NCBI GenBank assembly: GCA_002328865.1
Contig: DCWO01000072.1
Span: forward strand, 3,465 to 67,464
Reading direction: 5' to 3'
DNA length: 64,000 nucleotides
DNA from: Dehalococcoidia bacterium UBA2160
GTDB lineage: Bacteria > Chloroflexota > Dehalococcoidia > Lucifugimonadales > UBA1123
In this document: positions 35,501 through 44,527 of the stretch, one piece after another
How positions within the stretch are numbered: position 1 is the stretch's first letter
Layout: each line of letters starts with the position of its first letter
Made by a program: the position numbers and the translations under genes
The notes under the pieces: generated by a model
Told to the model about the DNA's origin: nothing
What the model saw: only the letters and a program-made list of their open reading frames with translations
Databases searched by the model: none

Positions 35501-36766
35501 TTGACGGGCGCCGTCCGACCCAGGGACATCGCTTGGCTGCTGGCGCTGTCGATCGTGCTTGTCGCGACGCTCTTGCCGTTCTCCAGCTACGTCGCGGCAA
35601 TGCCCTTCATCAAAGAGGAATGGGGTCTCAACAACACCCAGGCCGGAGCGATCTTCTCGGCCTACCTTGCGGGTTACGCGGTCGCGGCCCTCCTCGTTGT
35701 GCCGTTGACCGACAGGCTCCCGGTGTCACGCGTATTCCTGGCTTCGGCCTCCACGACGGTGTTGTCCAACATCCTGTTTCCGCTGGTCGCTCAGGACATC
35801 GTTTCGGCATCGGTGTTGCGCGCGGCCGCGGGCGTTGGTTTGGTGGGCATCTACATGCCGGGATTGAGGTTGATATCGGAGCGGTTCGCCGATTCCGGAA
35901 AAGGCGCCGCGATGGGGTTGTACGTCACCGCCTTCTACTCGGCCAGCGCCATTTCGCTTGCGGCCACCGGCGGGCTGATGTCTCGTCTCGAATGGAGAGA
36001 CGCGTTTCTCGTGCTTGCCGTGATTTCAGCCGTGAACATCCCCTTGGCGTATCTGGTCACGGCCGGTCGCCAAATATCCCGTGGTCCCAGGTCAACTGGC
36101 CGCCTGAACCTCAGAGTGATCCGCAACAGAAGGGCAGGGGCATTCATCCTCGGCTACTCGTTGCACGCCATGGAGCTGTACGCCGTGAGGGTGTGGCTGC
36201 CCGGACTGCTCATGGCAGTGCTCGTGGCCTCCGGGGTCGATCCCGTGGACGCGGCAGTGAAGTCGGCGACCATCGGCGGCGTTGCCCTGGCGGCCGGTTC
36301 CGTTGGCCCGCTGATGGGCGGAGCCATGTCGGATCGATGGGGCCGCACGAGGACGGCGGCAGGCATTTTCGCGCTGAGCGGCGCATGTTCTTGGACGATC
36401 GGCTGGATCGGCGATTTCCCGTGGCCCGTCGTGGTCGGCGTCGCCGTCGTCTACGGGTGGGCTATCTCAGCAGATTCTTCGATCTACTCGACCGCCGTGA
36501 CCGAATCAGCGGCTGCGGGAGACCTGGGGTCGACGATGGCAGTGCAGGCGTTCTCCGGATTCATGGCAGGGGTGCTGGGGCCGATTTTGATAGGCGCAGT
36601 CCTGGACGTATTCCCGGATTCCATTGATTGGGGCATGGGTTTCTCGGCAATCGGAATACTGGCCCTGATCGCCGTCCCCGTGCTGCTTCGCATCGGCGAC
36701 ATTGCCGGCGGCCCCGCGCACTCGTCGGACTCAAGGCGTGAACAGGGCCAATCGGCCGACCGCTGA
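35501..36766 (+). CDS. MFS transporter
   Basis: This 421-residue protein has about twelve hydrophobic segments. Helix 1 is near WLLALSIVLVATLLPFSS. The MFS loop 2-3 region reads VVPLTDRLPVSRVFLAS, and the cytoplasmic linker is around residues 190-205. The second half carries SDRWGRTRTAAGIFA, a clear D-R-x-G-R/K motif. The start is a TTG with a poor ribosome site, so translation may start slightly differently. The exported or imported compound is unknown. Confidence 0.85.
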   Translation: MTGAVRPRDIAWLLALSIVLVATLLPFSSYVAAMPFIKEEWGLNNTQAGAIFSAYLAGYAVAALLVVPLTDRLPVSRVFLASASTTVLSNILFPLVAQDIVSASVLRAAAGVGLVGIYMPGLRLISERFADSGKGAAMGLYVTAFYSASAISLAATGGLMSRLEWRDAFLVLAVISAVNIPLAYLVTAGRQISRGPRSTGRLNLRVIRNRRAGAFILGYSLHAMELYAVRVWLPGLLMAVLVASGVDPVDAAVKSATIGGVALAAGSVGPLMGGAMSDRWGRTRTAAGIFALSGACSWTIGWIGDFPWPVVVGVAVVYGWAISADSSIYSTAVTESAAAGDLGSTMAVQAFSGFMAGVLGPILIGAVLDVFPDSIDWGMGFSAIGILALIAVPVLLRIGDIAGGPAHSSDSRREQGQSADR

Positions 36767-36874
36767 TCCATCATCGCCGGATCGGTTGCCGTCCGCCCGG
36801 TTTCGCGCCGGTTGTAAGACAGCACAACGGCGTCAAAACCCACTGTCCGGGGGCCATGATCGGCCCTACCGCAA

Positions 36875-36904
36875 TTGTGATTTGGGTCGTCTGTGGACTA
36901 TAAT
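36875..36904 (+). promoter_or_regulatory. sigma-70-like promoter for the zinc-ribbon/DUF4177-like gene
   Basis: TTGTGA (36875-36880) and TATAAT (36899-36904) are 18 bp apart, about 90 bases upstream of ATG 36995. Confidence 0.5.
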
Positions 36905-36994
36905 TCAGACGACAATTCCCCATCACATAACCTCTCGTGGCCTCGCGTGCGACCCAAGCCGATCTTAGACGCCGCGACGCCGAGAAGTGGACGT

Positions 36995-37351
36995 ATGAGA
37001 ATCTATTTTTGCCCCGAATGCGGGGGGTACTCCTTGGGTCCCGCATCCCAATGCGACGAATGTCAGGCAGTGCTCCCGGATGACAGTTGGGCCGACGTCA
37101 CCGAAGAAGAACTCTCACAACTGGAGTACATCGAGGAACTCGAACTCCCCCCGGGGTTGCCCACCTGGGAGTACGACGTGGTCAAATTGAACACTGAGTC
37201 CGGCGTGAACGGAATCAGCTACTCAACAGAGGTCTTGAACCGCATGGGTGAGAAGGGGTGGGAGCTGATCAACATCCTGCCCGGCGACGACTCCGAAGAT
37301 CCTCGCTATGGCGTTTTCAAACGTTCCTGGGTTCCGGACTACGAGGAGTAG
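36995..37351 (+). CDS. zinc-ribbon protein with DUF4177-like C-terminus
   Basis: This 118-residue protein begins MRIYFCPECGGYSLG and has a second pair in CDECQ, together a four-cysteine zinc ribbon. After an acidic linker, the C-terminal 60 residues read WEYDVVKLNT...LNRMGEKGWELINI...GVFKRSW, the pattern of the small DUF4177 domain. The ribbon with this tail is a compact two-domain arrangement. ATG 36995 is chosen because the ribbon starts there; the frame extends upstream without homology. The function is unknown. Confidence 0.75.
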   Translation: MRIYFCPECGGYSLGPASQCDECQAVLPDDSWADVTEEELSQLEYIEELELPPGLPTWEYDVVKLNTESGVNGISYSTEVLNRMGEKGWELINILPGDDSEDPRYGVFKRSWVPDYEE

Positions 37352-37451
37352 CGTCCATTCCGATCGGACGTTCAGCGCGACGACTTGGCGGCGAGTGAAG
37401 ATCGTCGTTGCGTGGGTCAACATTCACTGCCTCCCTGTCACTTGGCGGCGA

Positions 37452-37552
37452 CAGTCTTCTCCAAATTGAGCGAAGCGAAACATCTCGCTCCCGCAGAGAG
37501 AGTCATTCCACTTCCGGCGAGATTCTTCGCGTTGCTCAGAATGGAGTATCCT
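37452..37552. repeat. dispersed palindromic repeat (single copy)
   Basis: The left arm TTGAGCGAAGCGAAACATCT and right arm AGATTCTTCGCGTTGCTCAG form an imperfect inverted pair. The element is in the 291-bp gap 37352-37642, which otherwise holds nothing I can name. It is related to the elements at 30295-30642 and 56195-56315. Confidence 0.6.
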
Positions 37553-37642
37553 GCTTCGTACAACTGGCGGGATGCCGTGATTAGACGCCAGTGAAAAGTC
37601 TCTCGAAACTGGTACAAATATGCGATGGAATTGGAGCATGCA

Positions 37643-38560
37643 ATGAAACTGGGCATGAACCTGATCAACTTCGGGCCGGGAGCCACCGCGGAGTCTCTGC
37701 GCCGGTCGGCCGTCCTCGCCGAAACACTCGGATTGCATTTCGTGATGATCGCGGATCACGTCGCAATTACTCCGGACGTCAGCGGACGGTATCCCGCGCC
37801 GTTCTACGACCCGTTCGTAACGTTGGCGTGGCTTGCGGGCGAGACCAAGCGCGTCGAACTCGGCACCACAGTCATCGTGCTTCCGTACCGGAACCCGATC
37901 CATACCGCACGCCTGACGGCCAACATCGACCAGATCAGCGGCGGCAGGTTCATTTTTGGCGTGGGGATCGGCTGGGCGCAGCAGGAGTTCGCCGCCGTTG
38001 GCGCCGACTACCACAAGCGCGGCGCGGTGACCGACGAGTGGCTCGAAGCGATCAAGACCCTCTGGACCCAACAACCGGCGTCCTACGAAGGCCGACACAT
38101 CGCGTTTCAGGACATAGACCCGGCGCCGATGCCGGTCCGTTCGCCTCATCCGCCGATATGGGTCGGCGGCGCGAGCTCGGCAGCGCTGCGGAGGACGGTG
38201 AAATACGGGGACGGCTGGCATCCGATGCGAATCCGAGTCGATTGGCTACGTGACGCCGGATTGCCTGCGCTCCGCGAGACCGCCGAAAGGCTCGAACGAC
38301 CTGTCCCAGCGCTGTGCCCGCGGATACGGCTAGGCCTCACCGACAGCCCCTTGCCTGAGGACACCAGGCTTGCGGGGGAAGGATCAGTCGATCAGGTGCG
38401 CTCAGACCTCGCGGCGCTCGAAGAGCTCGGAGCTGAATACGTGTTGCTAGACACGTGGGGAGACGACCTGGCCGACACGACCCTCTACGAGCGGACGTTT
38501 GCCCAGTACTCCACTGTGGCGGAGAGGATCGCCGACCTTCCGCATGAGACGGTGCGGTGA
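37643..38560 (+). CDS. LLM-class F420-dependent oxidoreductase
   Basis: This 305-residue luciferase-like TIM-barrel protein has LGLHFVMIADHVAITP, then VELGTTVIVLPYRNPIHTAR, then ISGGRFIFGVGIGWAQQEFA. The last is the standard signature of the F420-dependent LLM families. HPPIWVGGASSAALRRTVKY follows. ATG 37643 has GGAG at 37632-37635; an ATG at 37625 in the same frame is less likely. The C-terminal part after residue 210 is short compared with relatives. The substrate is unknown. Confidence 0.85.
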   Translation: MKLGMNLINFGPGATAESLRRSAVLAETLGLHFVMIADHVAITPDVSGRYPAPFYDPFVTLAWLAGETKRVELGTTVIVLPYRNPIHTARLTANIDQISGGRFIFGVGIGWAQQEFAAVGADYHKRGAVTDEWLEAIKTLWTQQPASYEGRHIAFQDIDPAPMPVRSPHPPIWVGGASSAALRRTVKYGDGWHPMRIRVDWLRDAGLPALRETAERLERPVPALCPRIRLGLTDSPLPEDTRLAGEGSVDQVRSDLAALEELGAEYVLLDTWGDDLADTTLYERTFAQYSTVAERIADLPHETVR

Positions 38561-38646
38561 GAGTACGCCGACTGCCTTTACGTCGACGGATCAAGCACAG
38601 GCTTTGATGCCGTCCCCACCACGTCAAAGCGAGGTGTTTTCGAACC

Positions 38647-39159
38647 GTGGACATCGACCCGCGACGCACCGGATTTGACCTGCGCTCGGACCTCCGTTTG
38701 ACGACAGTGCGGTCGATCGCGATCCTTGCCGGCCTCTTGGGTGCCGTCTTGGTTTTGGCCGCTTGCGGGTCGGACTCGTCGCCTGCATCAGAGGACGGAC
38801 CCTTGGCCCAGGGAGCCGCCATCTACAGCGAGAACTGCGCCGCGTGCCACGGTAAGAGCGGCGAAGGCGCCGTGAACTGGCGGCAGCAGAACGCCGACAA
38901 AACCTATCCCGCGCCTCCCCACGACCCAACGGGTCACACCTGGCACCACGGCGACGGACACCTCTACCGGACCGTGCGAGATGGCGGGGGCGCCTTTGAC
39001 TCGCCCGGATTCAAAAGCGCGATGCCCGCGTTCGGAGATCGGCTCGACCCACGAGAGATCAAGGCAGTCATCGCTTACCTGAAGAGCCTCTGGGGACTTG
39101 AAGAGTTGACTGCACAGGCGCGTGCCAGCGAGGTTGATCCATTCGTGCTCGAGGATTGA
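38647..39159 (+). CDS. c-type cytochrome lipoprotein
   Basis: This 170-residue protein has a hydrophobic segment ending in the lipobox LAAC (about residue 37), then one heme-attachment motif CAACH and an axial methionine candidate in KSAMPAFGD. It should be anchored outside the cytoplasmic membrane and carry electrons. GTG 38647 gives a long N-terminal tail; starts further in are possible. A single-heme cytochrome by itself does not identify the respiratory complex. Confidence 0.85.
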   Translation: MDIDPRRTGFDLRSDLRLTTVRSIAILAGLLGAVLVLAACGSDSSPASEDGPLAQGAAIYSENCAACHGKSGEGAVNWRQQNADKTYPAPPHDPTGHTWHHGDGHLYRTVRDGGGAFDSPGFKSAMPAFGDRLDPREIKAVIAYLKSLWGLEELTAQARASEVDPFVLED

Positions 39160-39192
39160 TCTGCTTGCCTGGACGGCGGTGACCTTGGCGAA

Positions 39193-40098
39193 CTAACGTT
39201 TGTTAAACGTAAGTCCCTGGGTTCGGGCCTGGCGCCGAATCATGGCCGCGACCAGCACCGCTAGTGCGACGCCCATCGGCAGGAGCCCCCATGTCGACAC
39301 GGAGGGCACGGCGGCCGCGGAGCCGCTCGGAACGCCGCTGCGGACGGTGAACACATACCGTCCGAGTTGACTGGAGTTCAGGCTGTTGTTGACGAGGCCA
39401 GTTGTCGGATTGCCGTCAACGAAAGCGTCGCTGACTCCGGAGCCATCGATCTCGAAAAATGTGCCGCTTCCATTGGCGTAGCCCGCCCGGATGGCGTCGC
39501 TGCCGCCCTGGCAATCACCGCCTGAGCTGTCGAGAGAGCCTCACAGAACCTGATCGTAATTGAACTCGATGTCAAAGTCCCCGGACGCCACGTCCGAACG
39601 GTCGATCAGCAAGAGTTGGAAGTGATTGAGCCCCGGCGCCGGCGGGCGATAGCACTCTACGCCTGGCCAGTTCACGCCGAACGCAGCGTTTCCATCCACA
39701 GACCCAGAGCCGTAGGTCACCACGGCGGAGCCGGACTCGGCCGTGTCGACATCGCCAAAGAACGGCGCGATTATGGCCTTCGTCGTGTTGCCGAGATCAA
39801 ATGCGCTGTAAGTCGACAGGCTTGACCCAAACGTCACGTTTCCGTTGTTGTTCACATACAACGACGTTTGGTTGGTTCCGAAGAAATTCGCCGTGAACCC
39901 AAGAGAAACCGGTCCAGTGGAAAGGTCGTCATTCGCGGCCAAAGTGTTGGCGTCAAACCCTGTGCGGACCGCGTTCGGACCTATGGCTCGAACCGAAGAC
40001 ACTGACCACGTTAGGGTCAACACAACGACGACCAGCGCGACCCATACAGTCCAACGCGAATCCGTCGCTTTTAGGCTGGCTCTTAATGCCGTCTTCAT
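39193..40098 (-). CDS. NIDO-like secreted protein with IPTL-CTERM-like tail, interrupted by UGA
   Basis: From ATG 40098 (AAGGAG upstream) the protein has a signal segment (VWVALVVVVLTLTWSVSSV). A nidogen-like domain follows with NNNGNVTFGSSLSTY and FDIEFNYDQVL, ending at a UGA at 39541-39543. The same frame continues as DSSGGDCQGGSDAIRAGYAN, NSSQLGRYVFTVRSG and then PSVSTWGLLPMGVALAVLV followed by arginines, the layout of an IPTL/PEP-CTERM sorting tail, to TAG 39193-39195. Related proteins have Trp where the UGA stands. It is either a nonsense mutation, readthrough or a sequence error. Surface attachment or adhesion is a reasonable guess. Confidence 0.75.
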
Positions 40099-40364
40099 CG
40101 TGGCTCCTTGGTCACGCCGATTGCTAGTCGACGCCACGCCCCGTCGGATTGTCAGTGCTCATTAACAACGACTACGAGAATACTACGACCACTGGGCACG
40201 GTCGTCAAGCGATTGGCGAAAGCTGAGACGCTATTCGTCTCGGCAGCCGCGGTCATCGGCTGGAAGCGCCACGAGAGTCAGGCGTCGTGCTGTAGTGGCA
40301 TTTCGAAGGAAATTCGCCGGCATAGTAGGCCCTCGCGGGTCATCATATGTTCCTGTGCAGTTCC

Positions 40365-40895
40365 TCACGTCGACCCGAACTGTCTCCGCCAATCCGCCAG
40401 TATGCTCGGGTCGTGCGGAAAAGGCAGGGGAGGCAAGCGATCTAAGGAGAAGTAGCCGACGTCCTGGGTTTCGGGGCCCGCGGTGAGCTCGCCCCCCGTG
40501 ACCTGGGCGGCGTACGCGGCAAGGACCACGGGTTGCTCGCCGCCGGAGTAGAGGCCGATCAAGCCCAAGAGTTCGACCTCGACGTTGGTCTCCTCTCGCA
40601 CCTCGCGGACCGCGGCGTCTTCGACGACCTCACCCCTGTCCACGTATCCAGACGGAAAGCTCCAGTGGCCCAGCATCGGCGCAATGGCTCGCTGGACCAT
40701 CAACAACGCGTTGTCCTGGCACACCAGGACAACAGCGGCAAGTTTCGGATCCAGATACACCACGTGCCCGCACCTTGAACAATACGGCCTCGAGACAGCA
40801 GGATCGGATCGCCCTTTGACGCTTCCGCCACATCTGCCGCAAAAAGCGTTGTCGTCGAATCTGTTGTCTTGTTGCGTGATTGATTCGTCTCCCAT
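40365..40895 (-). CDS. NUDIX hydrolase with zinc ribbon
   Basis: This 176-residue protein has an N-terminal zinc ribbon (CGRCGG...CSRCGH). A Nudix fold follows, with the box GYVDRGEVVEDAAVREVREE fitting the GX5EX7REUXEE pattern. The combination resembles NADH pyrophosphatase-like members. On the minus strand TATAAT at 40935-40940 lies about 40 bases upstream of the start. The substrate is probably a nucleoside diphosphate derivative. Confidence 0.87.
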   Translation of the reverse strand: MGDESITQQDNRFDDNAFCGRCGGSVKGRSDPAVSRPYCSRCGHVVYLDPKLAAVVLVCQDNALLMVQRAIAPMLGHWSFPSGYVDRGEVVEDAAVREVREETNVEVELLGLIGLYSGGEQPVVLAAYAAQVTGGELTAGPETQDVGYFSLDRLPPLPFPHDPSILADWRRQFGST

Positions 40896-40988
40896 GCGCC
40901 AACAATCTTTCGTTGCCCCGCGGACATCCAGTCGATTATATAACCTTCCGGTCGATGTGTTCCGACGAGGTCACTACAGACCCGTGAA

Positions 40989-41017
40989 TTGACGCTCACA
41001 CGGAGCAAATCTATAAT
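40989..41017 (+). promoter_or_regulatory. strong sigma-70-like promoter for the HpcH/HpaI aldolase gene
   Basis: TTGACG (40989-40994) and TATAAT (41012-41017) are separated by the ideal 17 bp, about 70 bases upstream of the TTG start at 41088. Confidence 0.7.
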
Positions 41018-41087
41018 GGCGGCGACGGCTTAGCCGCATTCATTTAGGGCCAGTCTGTCGAGCTAGCCCATCGACAGGAGTCACCAG

Positions 41088-41846
41088 TTGCCACAAATAC
41101 GAGAGAACAAGGTCAAGCGAAAACTCGAACGGGGAGAGATTGCCGTGGTGTTGGCGGGGCCAACCACTCCGGACCTACTCGACATGATGGGTCCGCTCGG
41201 TTTCGACGGCGCGTGGATCGAAGGTGAGCACGGTCCCATCGATTTCGCTGACATCCCCGACATGACCAGAGCGTGCGATCTCTGGGAGATGACGTCGGTG
41301 GTTCGCGTGAACCTGAACCTGCCCGGCGTTATCTACCGCACCCTGGATGTCGGCGCCATGGGGATCGTTGTTCCCCACGTGAACACCGCCGACGAGGCGC
41401 GGGCGGTCGTCGAAGCTGCTAAATTCGGCCCCATCGGCGCGCGCGGGGCGTTCGGCAGCCGCCAGGGATACGGCATTCCCGACTATATGCGGCAGGCAAA
41501 CGATCAGACGCTTGTCGTGGTGTTGATCGAAGACATAGTCGCTGTGAACAACCTCACCGAGATACTCGAAGTCGACAACATCGACGTGTTCTTCGTGGCC
41601 CCGAGCGACCTTGCCCAGAGCATGGGACACGTCGGCGACATCTCTCATCCGGAGGTGGTGGCGACCATCGACCGGGCGCTGGCCCAGATCACCGCGGCCG
41701 GGCGCACGGCGGGCGCCCTGGTGTCGGACGCGTCCGTCGAGTCGTATATCCAAAGAGGTGCGAGGTTCCTAATGATCGCCTGGCCGGCTTGGGTTGCCAA
41801 CGGCTCCAGCGCTTTCCTGGAGAAAGTCGCGTCCGTGGGCGGTTGA
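41088..41846 (+). CDS. HpcH/HpaI family aldolase
   Basis: This 252-residue protein is a class II metal-dependent aldolase of the HpcH/HpaI group, which cleaves 2-keto-3-deoxy acids or 4-hydroxy-2-keto acids to pyruvate and an aldehyde. GFDGAWIEGEHGPIDF, the metal-binding glutamate region GARGAFGSRQGYG, VVLIEDIVAVNNL and the VFFVAPSDLAQSMG segment are diagnostic. The start is TTG with AGGAG nine bases upstream. It could complete a non-phosphorylative sugar-acid pathway with the dehydratases elsewhere in the window. Confidence 0.87.
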   Translation: MPQIRENKVKRKLERGEIAVVLAGPTTPDLLDMMGPLGFDGAWIEGEHGPIDFADIPDMTRACDLWEMTSVVRVNLNLPGVIYRTLDVGAMGIVVPHVNTADEARAVVEAAKFGPIGARGAFGSRQGYGIPDYMRQANDQTLVVVLIEDIVAVNNLTEILEVDNIDVFFVAPSDLAQSMGHVGDISHPEVVATIDRALAQITAAGRTAGALVSDASVESYIQRGARFLMIAWPAWVANGSSAFLEKVASVGG

Positions 41847-41885
41847 CCCGTTCCCGGACATCATAATGCGGAACGGCGCTTAGCC

Positions 41886-43139
41886 ATGCCCAACATCTCG
41901 AGGTCCCTCGCCCGCGTAATGCCCGACGCCTACATCGAATTGGCGGCGAGAGTAGGCGAGGCATGCGTCGGGCTCGGCGCGCGAGCGTACCTGGTTGGGG
42001 GTGTCGTACGGGACGTCCTGATGGGCCGGATCGAATTCGGCGATCTCGACATCATGGTGGCTGACGCCCCTCCGGACGCGATCAACGCCATCGCAAAGGG
42101 CATCGGCGGGACGGTGCTCAGGACGTCTCAATTCTCCACAGGACGCCTCGAATTCGATGGAGTCGACTTCGACCTGACCATTGCTCGCTCCGAGACATAC
42201 CGCCGCCCGGGCGCTCTGCCGGACATAGCGCCCGGCTCACTGTCGGACGATCTGGCGCGGCGCGACTTCTCGATCAACGCGATGGCGGTCGACCTCTCTC
42301 CGGACGCATGGGGTGACCTGATCGATCCCTACAACGGGCAGACCGACCTCGAGGATGCCGTCCTGCGAACCCTGCACGAACGCAGCTTCCATGACGACGC
42401 CACGCGCATAATTCGGGCGGCGAGGTACGCGGCTCGGTTCGAGTTCGCTTTAGATGAGTCGTCACGCGAGCAACTCCGCGATGCGTTGGTGCATCTGCGA
42501 GCCATCTCTCCCGCCCGGTTTCGAAACGACCTTCAACGAGCGTTCGACGAGCCTGACGCGCCAACGATCCTGGGTTTGTTGGACGAGTGGGGGGTGTTTG
42601 CCGAGTACCTGCCGGGCACGAAGTTCGAGCCCAAATGGTGGGAGGATTTGCCGGAGGAGCCCGATAGACGGCGACGGGTGGCCTTCGCGCTGTTCGCGAT
42701 CTCCGGAATCGACGAGCCTCGTCCGAGTCTCGAAGCAAGATTGGCGCTCGACGCCGAGACGGCGGCCGTCGTTCGGTCTGCATTGGCGATGCAAGTCGAA
42801 CTGCCCGATCTTGACGCCGACGGCTTGCGCCCCAGCGAGCTGGTGAAAGCCCTCGACCGGCATCACCCCGACGCCATCGCCGCCCACGCCATGGCGACGG
42901 ACGGCGTCAACCTGAGCGCAAGGTTGAGTATTTACTTGGACACCTACCGTTGGGTTCGGCAATCGCTGGACGGCCACGAAGTAATCGCGATAGGCGTGCC
43001 TCAAGGCCCGTATGTCGGCCAGGTGCTGGCCCGGCTGCGAGACGCGCGCCTCGACGGAGAGTTGGACTCGCGAGAAGAGGAAGTTGCCCTCGTCAGACGG
43101 GCGGTTTCAGGGCAAGAGTTCTTCGACCCGGAGGTTTAG
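41886..43139 (+). CDS. CCA tRNA nucleotidyltransferase / poly(A) polymerase family
   Basis: This 417-residue class II nucleotidyltransferase has the head motif YLVGGVVRDVLMGRIEFGDL followed by DIMV, that is the G-G, R and DxD residues that bind Mg-NTP. The RRDFSINAMAVDL motif and a tRNA-binding body helix with ILGLLDEWGVFAEYLPG follow. The family adds CCA to tRNA 3' ends. The protein lacks an evident HD domain. It converges with cinA, and the two stops overlap by three bases. It lies 39 bp after the aldolase. Confidence 0.88.
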   Translation: MPNISRSLARVMPDAYIELAARVGEACVGLGARAYLVGGVVRDVLMGRIEFGDLDIMVADAPPDAINAIAKGIGGTVLRTSQFSTGRLEFDGVDFDLTIARSETYRRPGALPDIAPGSLSDDLARRDFSINAMAVDLSPDAWGDLIDPYNGQTDLEDAVLRTLHERSFHDDATRIIRAARYAARFEFALDESSREQLRDALVHLRAISPARFRNDLQRAFDEPDAPTILGLLDEWGVFAEYLPGTKFEPKWWEDLPEEPDRRRRVAFALFAISGIDEPRPSLEARLALDAETAAVVRSALAMQVELPDLDADGLRPSELVKALDRHHPDAIAAHAMATDGVNLSARLSIYLDTYRWVRQSLDGHEVIAIGVPQGPYVGQVLARLRDARLDGELDSREEEVALVRRAVSGQEFFDPEV

Positions 43140-44365
43140 GTTCCGTTCAGCGCACGGGTGAGCTCGAGCAGCGCATGGGTGACCGCTCTGGCTTTGATTC
43201 TCATCCGTCGAGCAGGGTAGCTGCCGGACCGGGTGGTGACGCTTCTGCCGATTGCAAATGCCATATGGGCGGAGTCGACGGCGCCGCTGGCACGGGAGGG
43301 CTGGGTGACGAGGCCGGTGATGCCGACTCCGACTTCGGTTTTGAACAGATCCCTCGCGGCTTCGGCCATCGTCACGGCGGTCTCCGGTTCGGGACTGGAA
43401 GAGGCCGCACGCTCGTCCGGATCGATGTCAGGGCTACCTGGAATCTGCCCGTCTGACGCGACCAAGCTGCCCCGGAAGACCTCGGCGCTGCCGGCCGCAT
43501 CGGTAAGTGTGCTGGCAAACAGACCTCCGGTGAACCCTTCGATAACTCCCAACGTGCTGCCTGAGGTCTTGAGGGCCCCGATCGCCATCGTAGCGGCGGT
43601 CTCGTCGTCGACGCCCCACACGGCCTGGCCGACGATCTGGCGAATCTCGCTTTCCATCGGCTGAATCAGATCGTGAGCTTCCTTCGCGGAGCGAGCGGTG
43701 GCGATAGCTCGGAGATGGATCCCGTCTTCTTTGGAGTAGATGCCGAGAGTCGGATTAACGCTACGGAACAACGGCGACAGCATCTCGTCGAGTCCGCCTT
43801 CGGTTATTCCGAAGGTCTTCAGCGTGCGGGTTACGATGGCCACGTCGGGGTTCATTGACCTGATCATGGGGCCAACCTGGCTTGCCCACATGCCATACAG
43901 CTCGCGGGGCGGGCCGGGCATTGCGGCGATAACTCTGTCGTTCTTATGCACCCACCATCCGGGCGCCGTACCGAGAGGGTTCGGGATCGCGTCCGCGGAC
44001 TCGATGAGCGTGGCTTGTTTGACGTTGGTCGCTGGCATCGGGAAGCCGCGACCCGCAAACTGGCTCTCGAGGTGTGCCAGGAGATCGTCTTGAACCTCCA
44101 TCTTTTCACCCATGGCTCGAGCGATGGACTCTCGAGTGAGGTCGTCGGAGGTCGGCCCCAGGCCGCCGGACGTGATCGTTACGTCCGATCGGCTCCAAGC
44201 CCTGTCTATCGCTTCAAACAGCCGCTCTGGGTCGTCGCCAACCTTGGTGACCCAGCGAACCTCGACGCCGATTTTCGCGAGCTCCGACGCCAGATAGCCT
44301 GAGTTCGTGTCGACGATCTCGCCCATCAGAATCTCGGTCCCGATGGAAATCACTTCTGCGTGCAT
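43136..44365 (-). CDS. cinA: CinA family protein (molybdopterin-binding domain plus nicotinamide-nucleotide amidase domain)
   Basis: This 409-residue two-domain protein starts with MHAEVISIGTEILMGEIVDT, the MoCF-type domain, containing TSGGLGPTSDDLTRESIA. After residue 250 it carries the C-terminal CinA domain. The amidase motif usually read as ESCTGG is here IEGFTGGLFAS, so the nucleophile region looks altered. CinA proteins act in NAD salvage (pyrophosphatase and deamidase). Upstream there are 162 bp without a recognisable gene before the DUF4340 gene. Confidence 0.88.
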   Translation of the reverse strand: MHAEVISIGTEILMGEIVDTNSGYLASELAKIGVEVRWVTKVGDDPERLFEAIDRAWSRSDVTITSGGLGPTSDDLTRESIARAMGEKMEVQDDLLAHLESQFAGRGFPMPATNVKQATLIESADAIPNPLGTAPGWWVHKNDRVIAAMPGPPRELYGMWASQVGPMIRSMNPDVAIVTRTLKTFGITEGGLDEMLSPLFRSVNPTLGIYSKEDGIHLRAIATARSAKEAHDLIQPMESEIRQIVGQAVWGVDDETAATMAIGALKTSGSTLGVIEGFTGGLFASTLTDAAGSAEVFRGSLVASDGQIPGSPDIDPDERAASSSPEPETAVTMAEAARDLFKTEVGVGITGLVTQPSRASGAVDSAHMAFAIGRSVTTRSGSYPARRMRIKARAVTHALLELTRALNGT

Positions 44366-44527
44366 TGGGTCATCCTGCTGATGATCCGCCTCGGTCGCAG
44401 CGGAGTGCGCGGTTGAGGCGATGGGTGGGCAAGCAGACCCGCAATCGCGAAGGGTCGCTGAGTAGAACCGATCAGAGCCGCACGAATCGCCCGCCGAGGT
44501 CCCTGACGCGAGGTCGGGCGGATGAAA

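Noticed and set aside
39541..39543. Selenocysteine in the IPTL-CTERM-like protein
   Set aside because: Relatives carry Trp at this place, no thiol or redox motif surrounds it, and I found no convincing SECIS-like hairpin after it.
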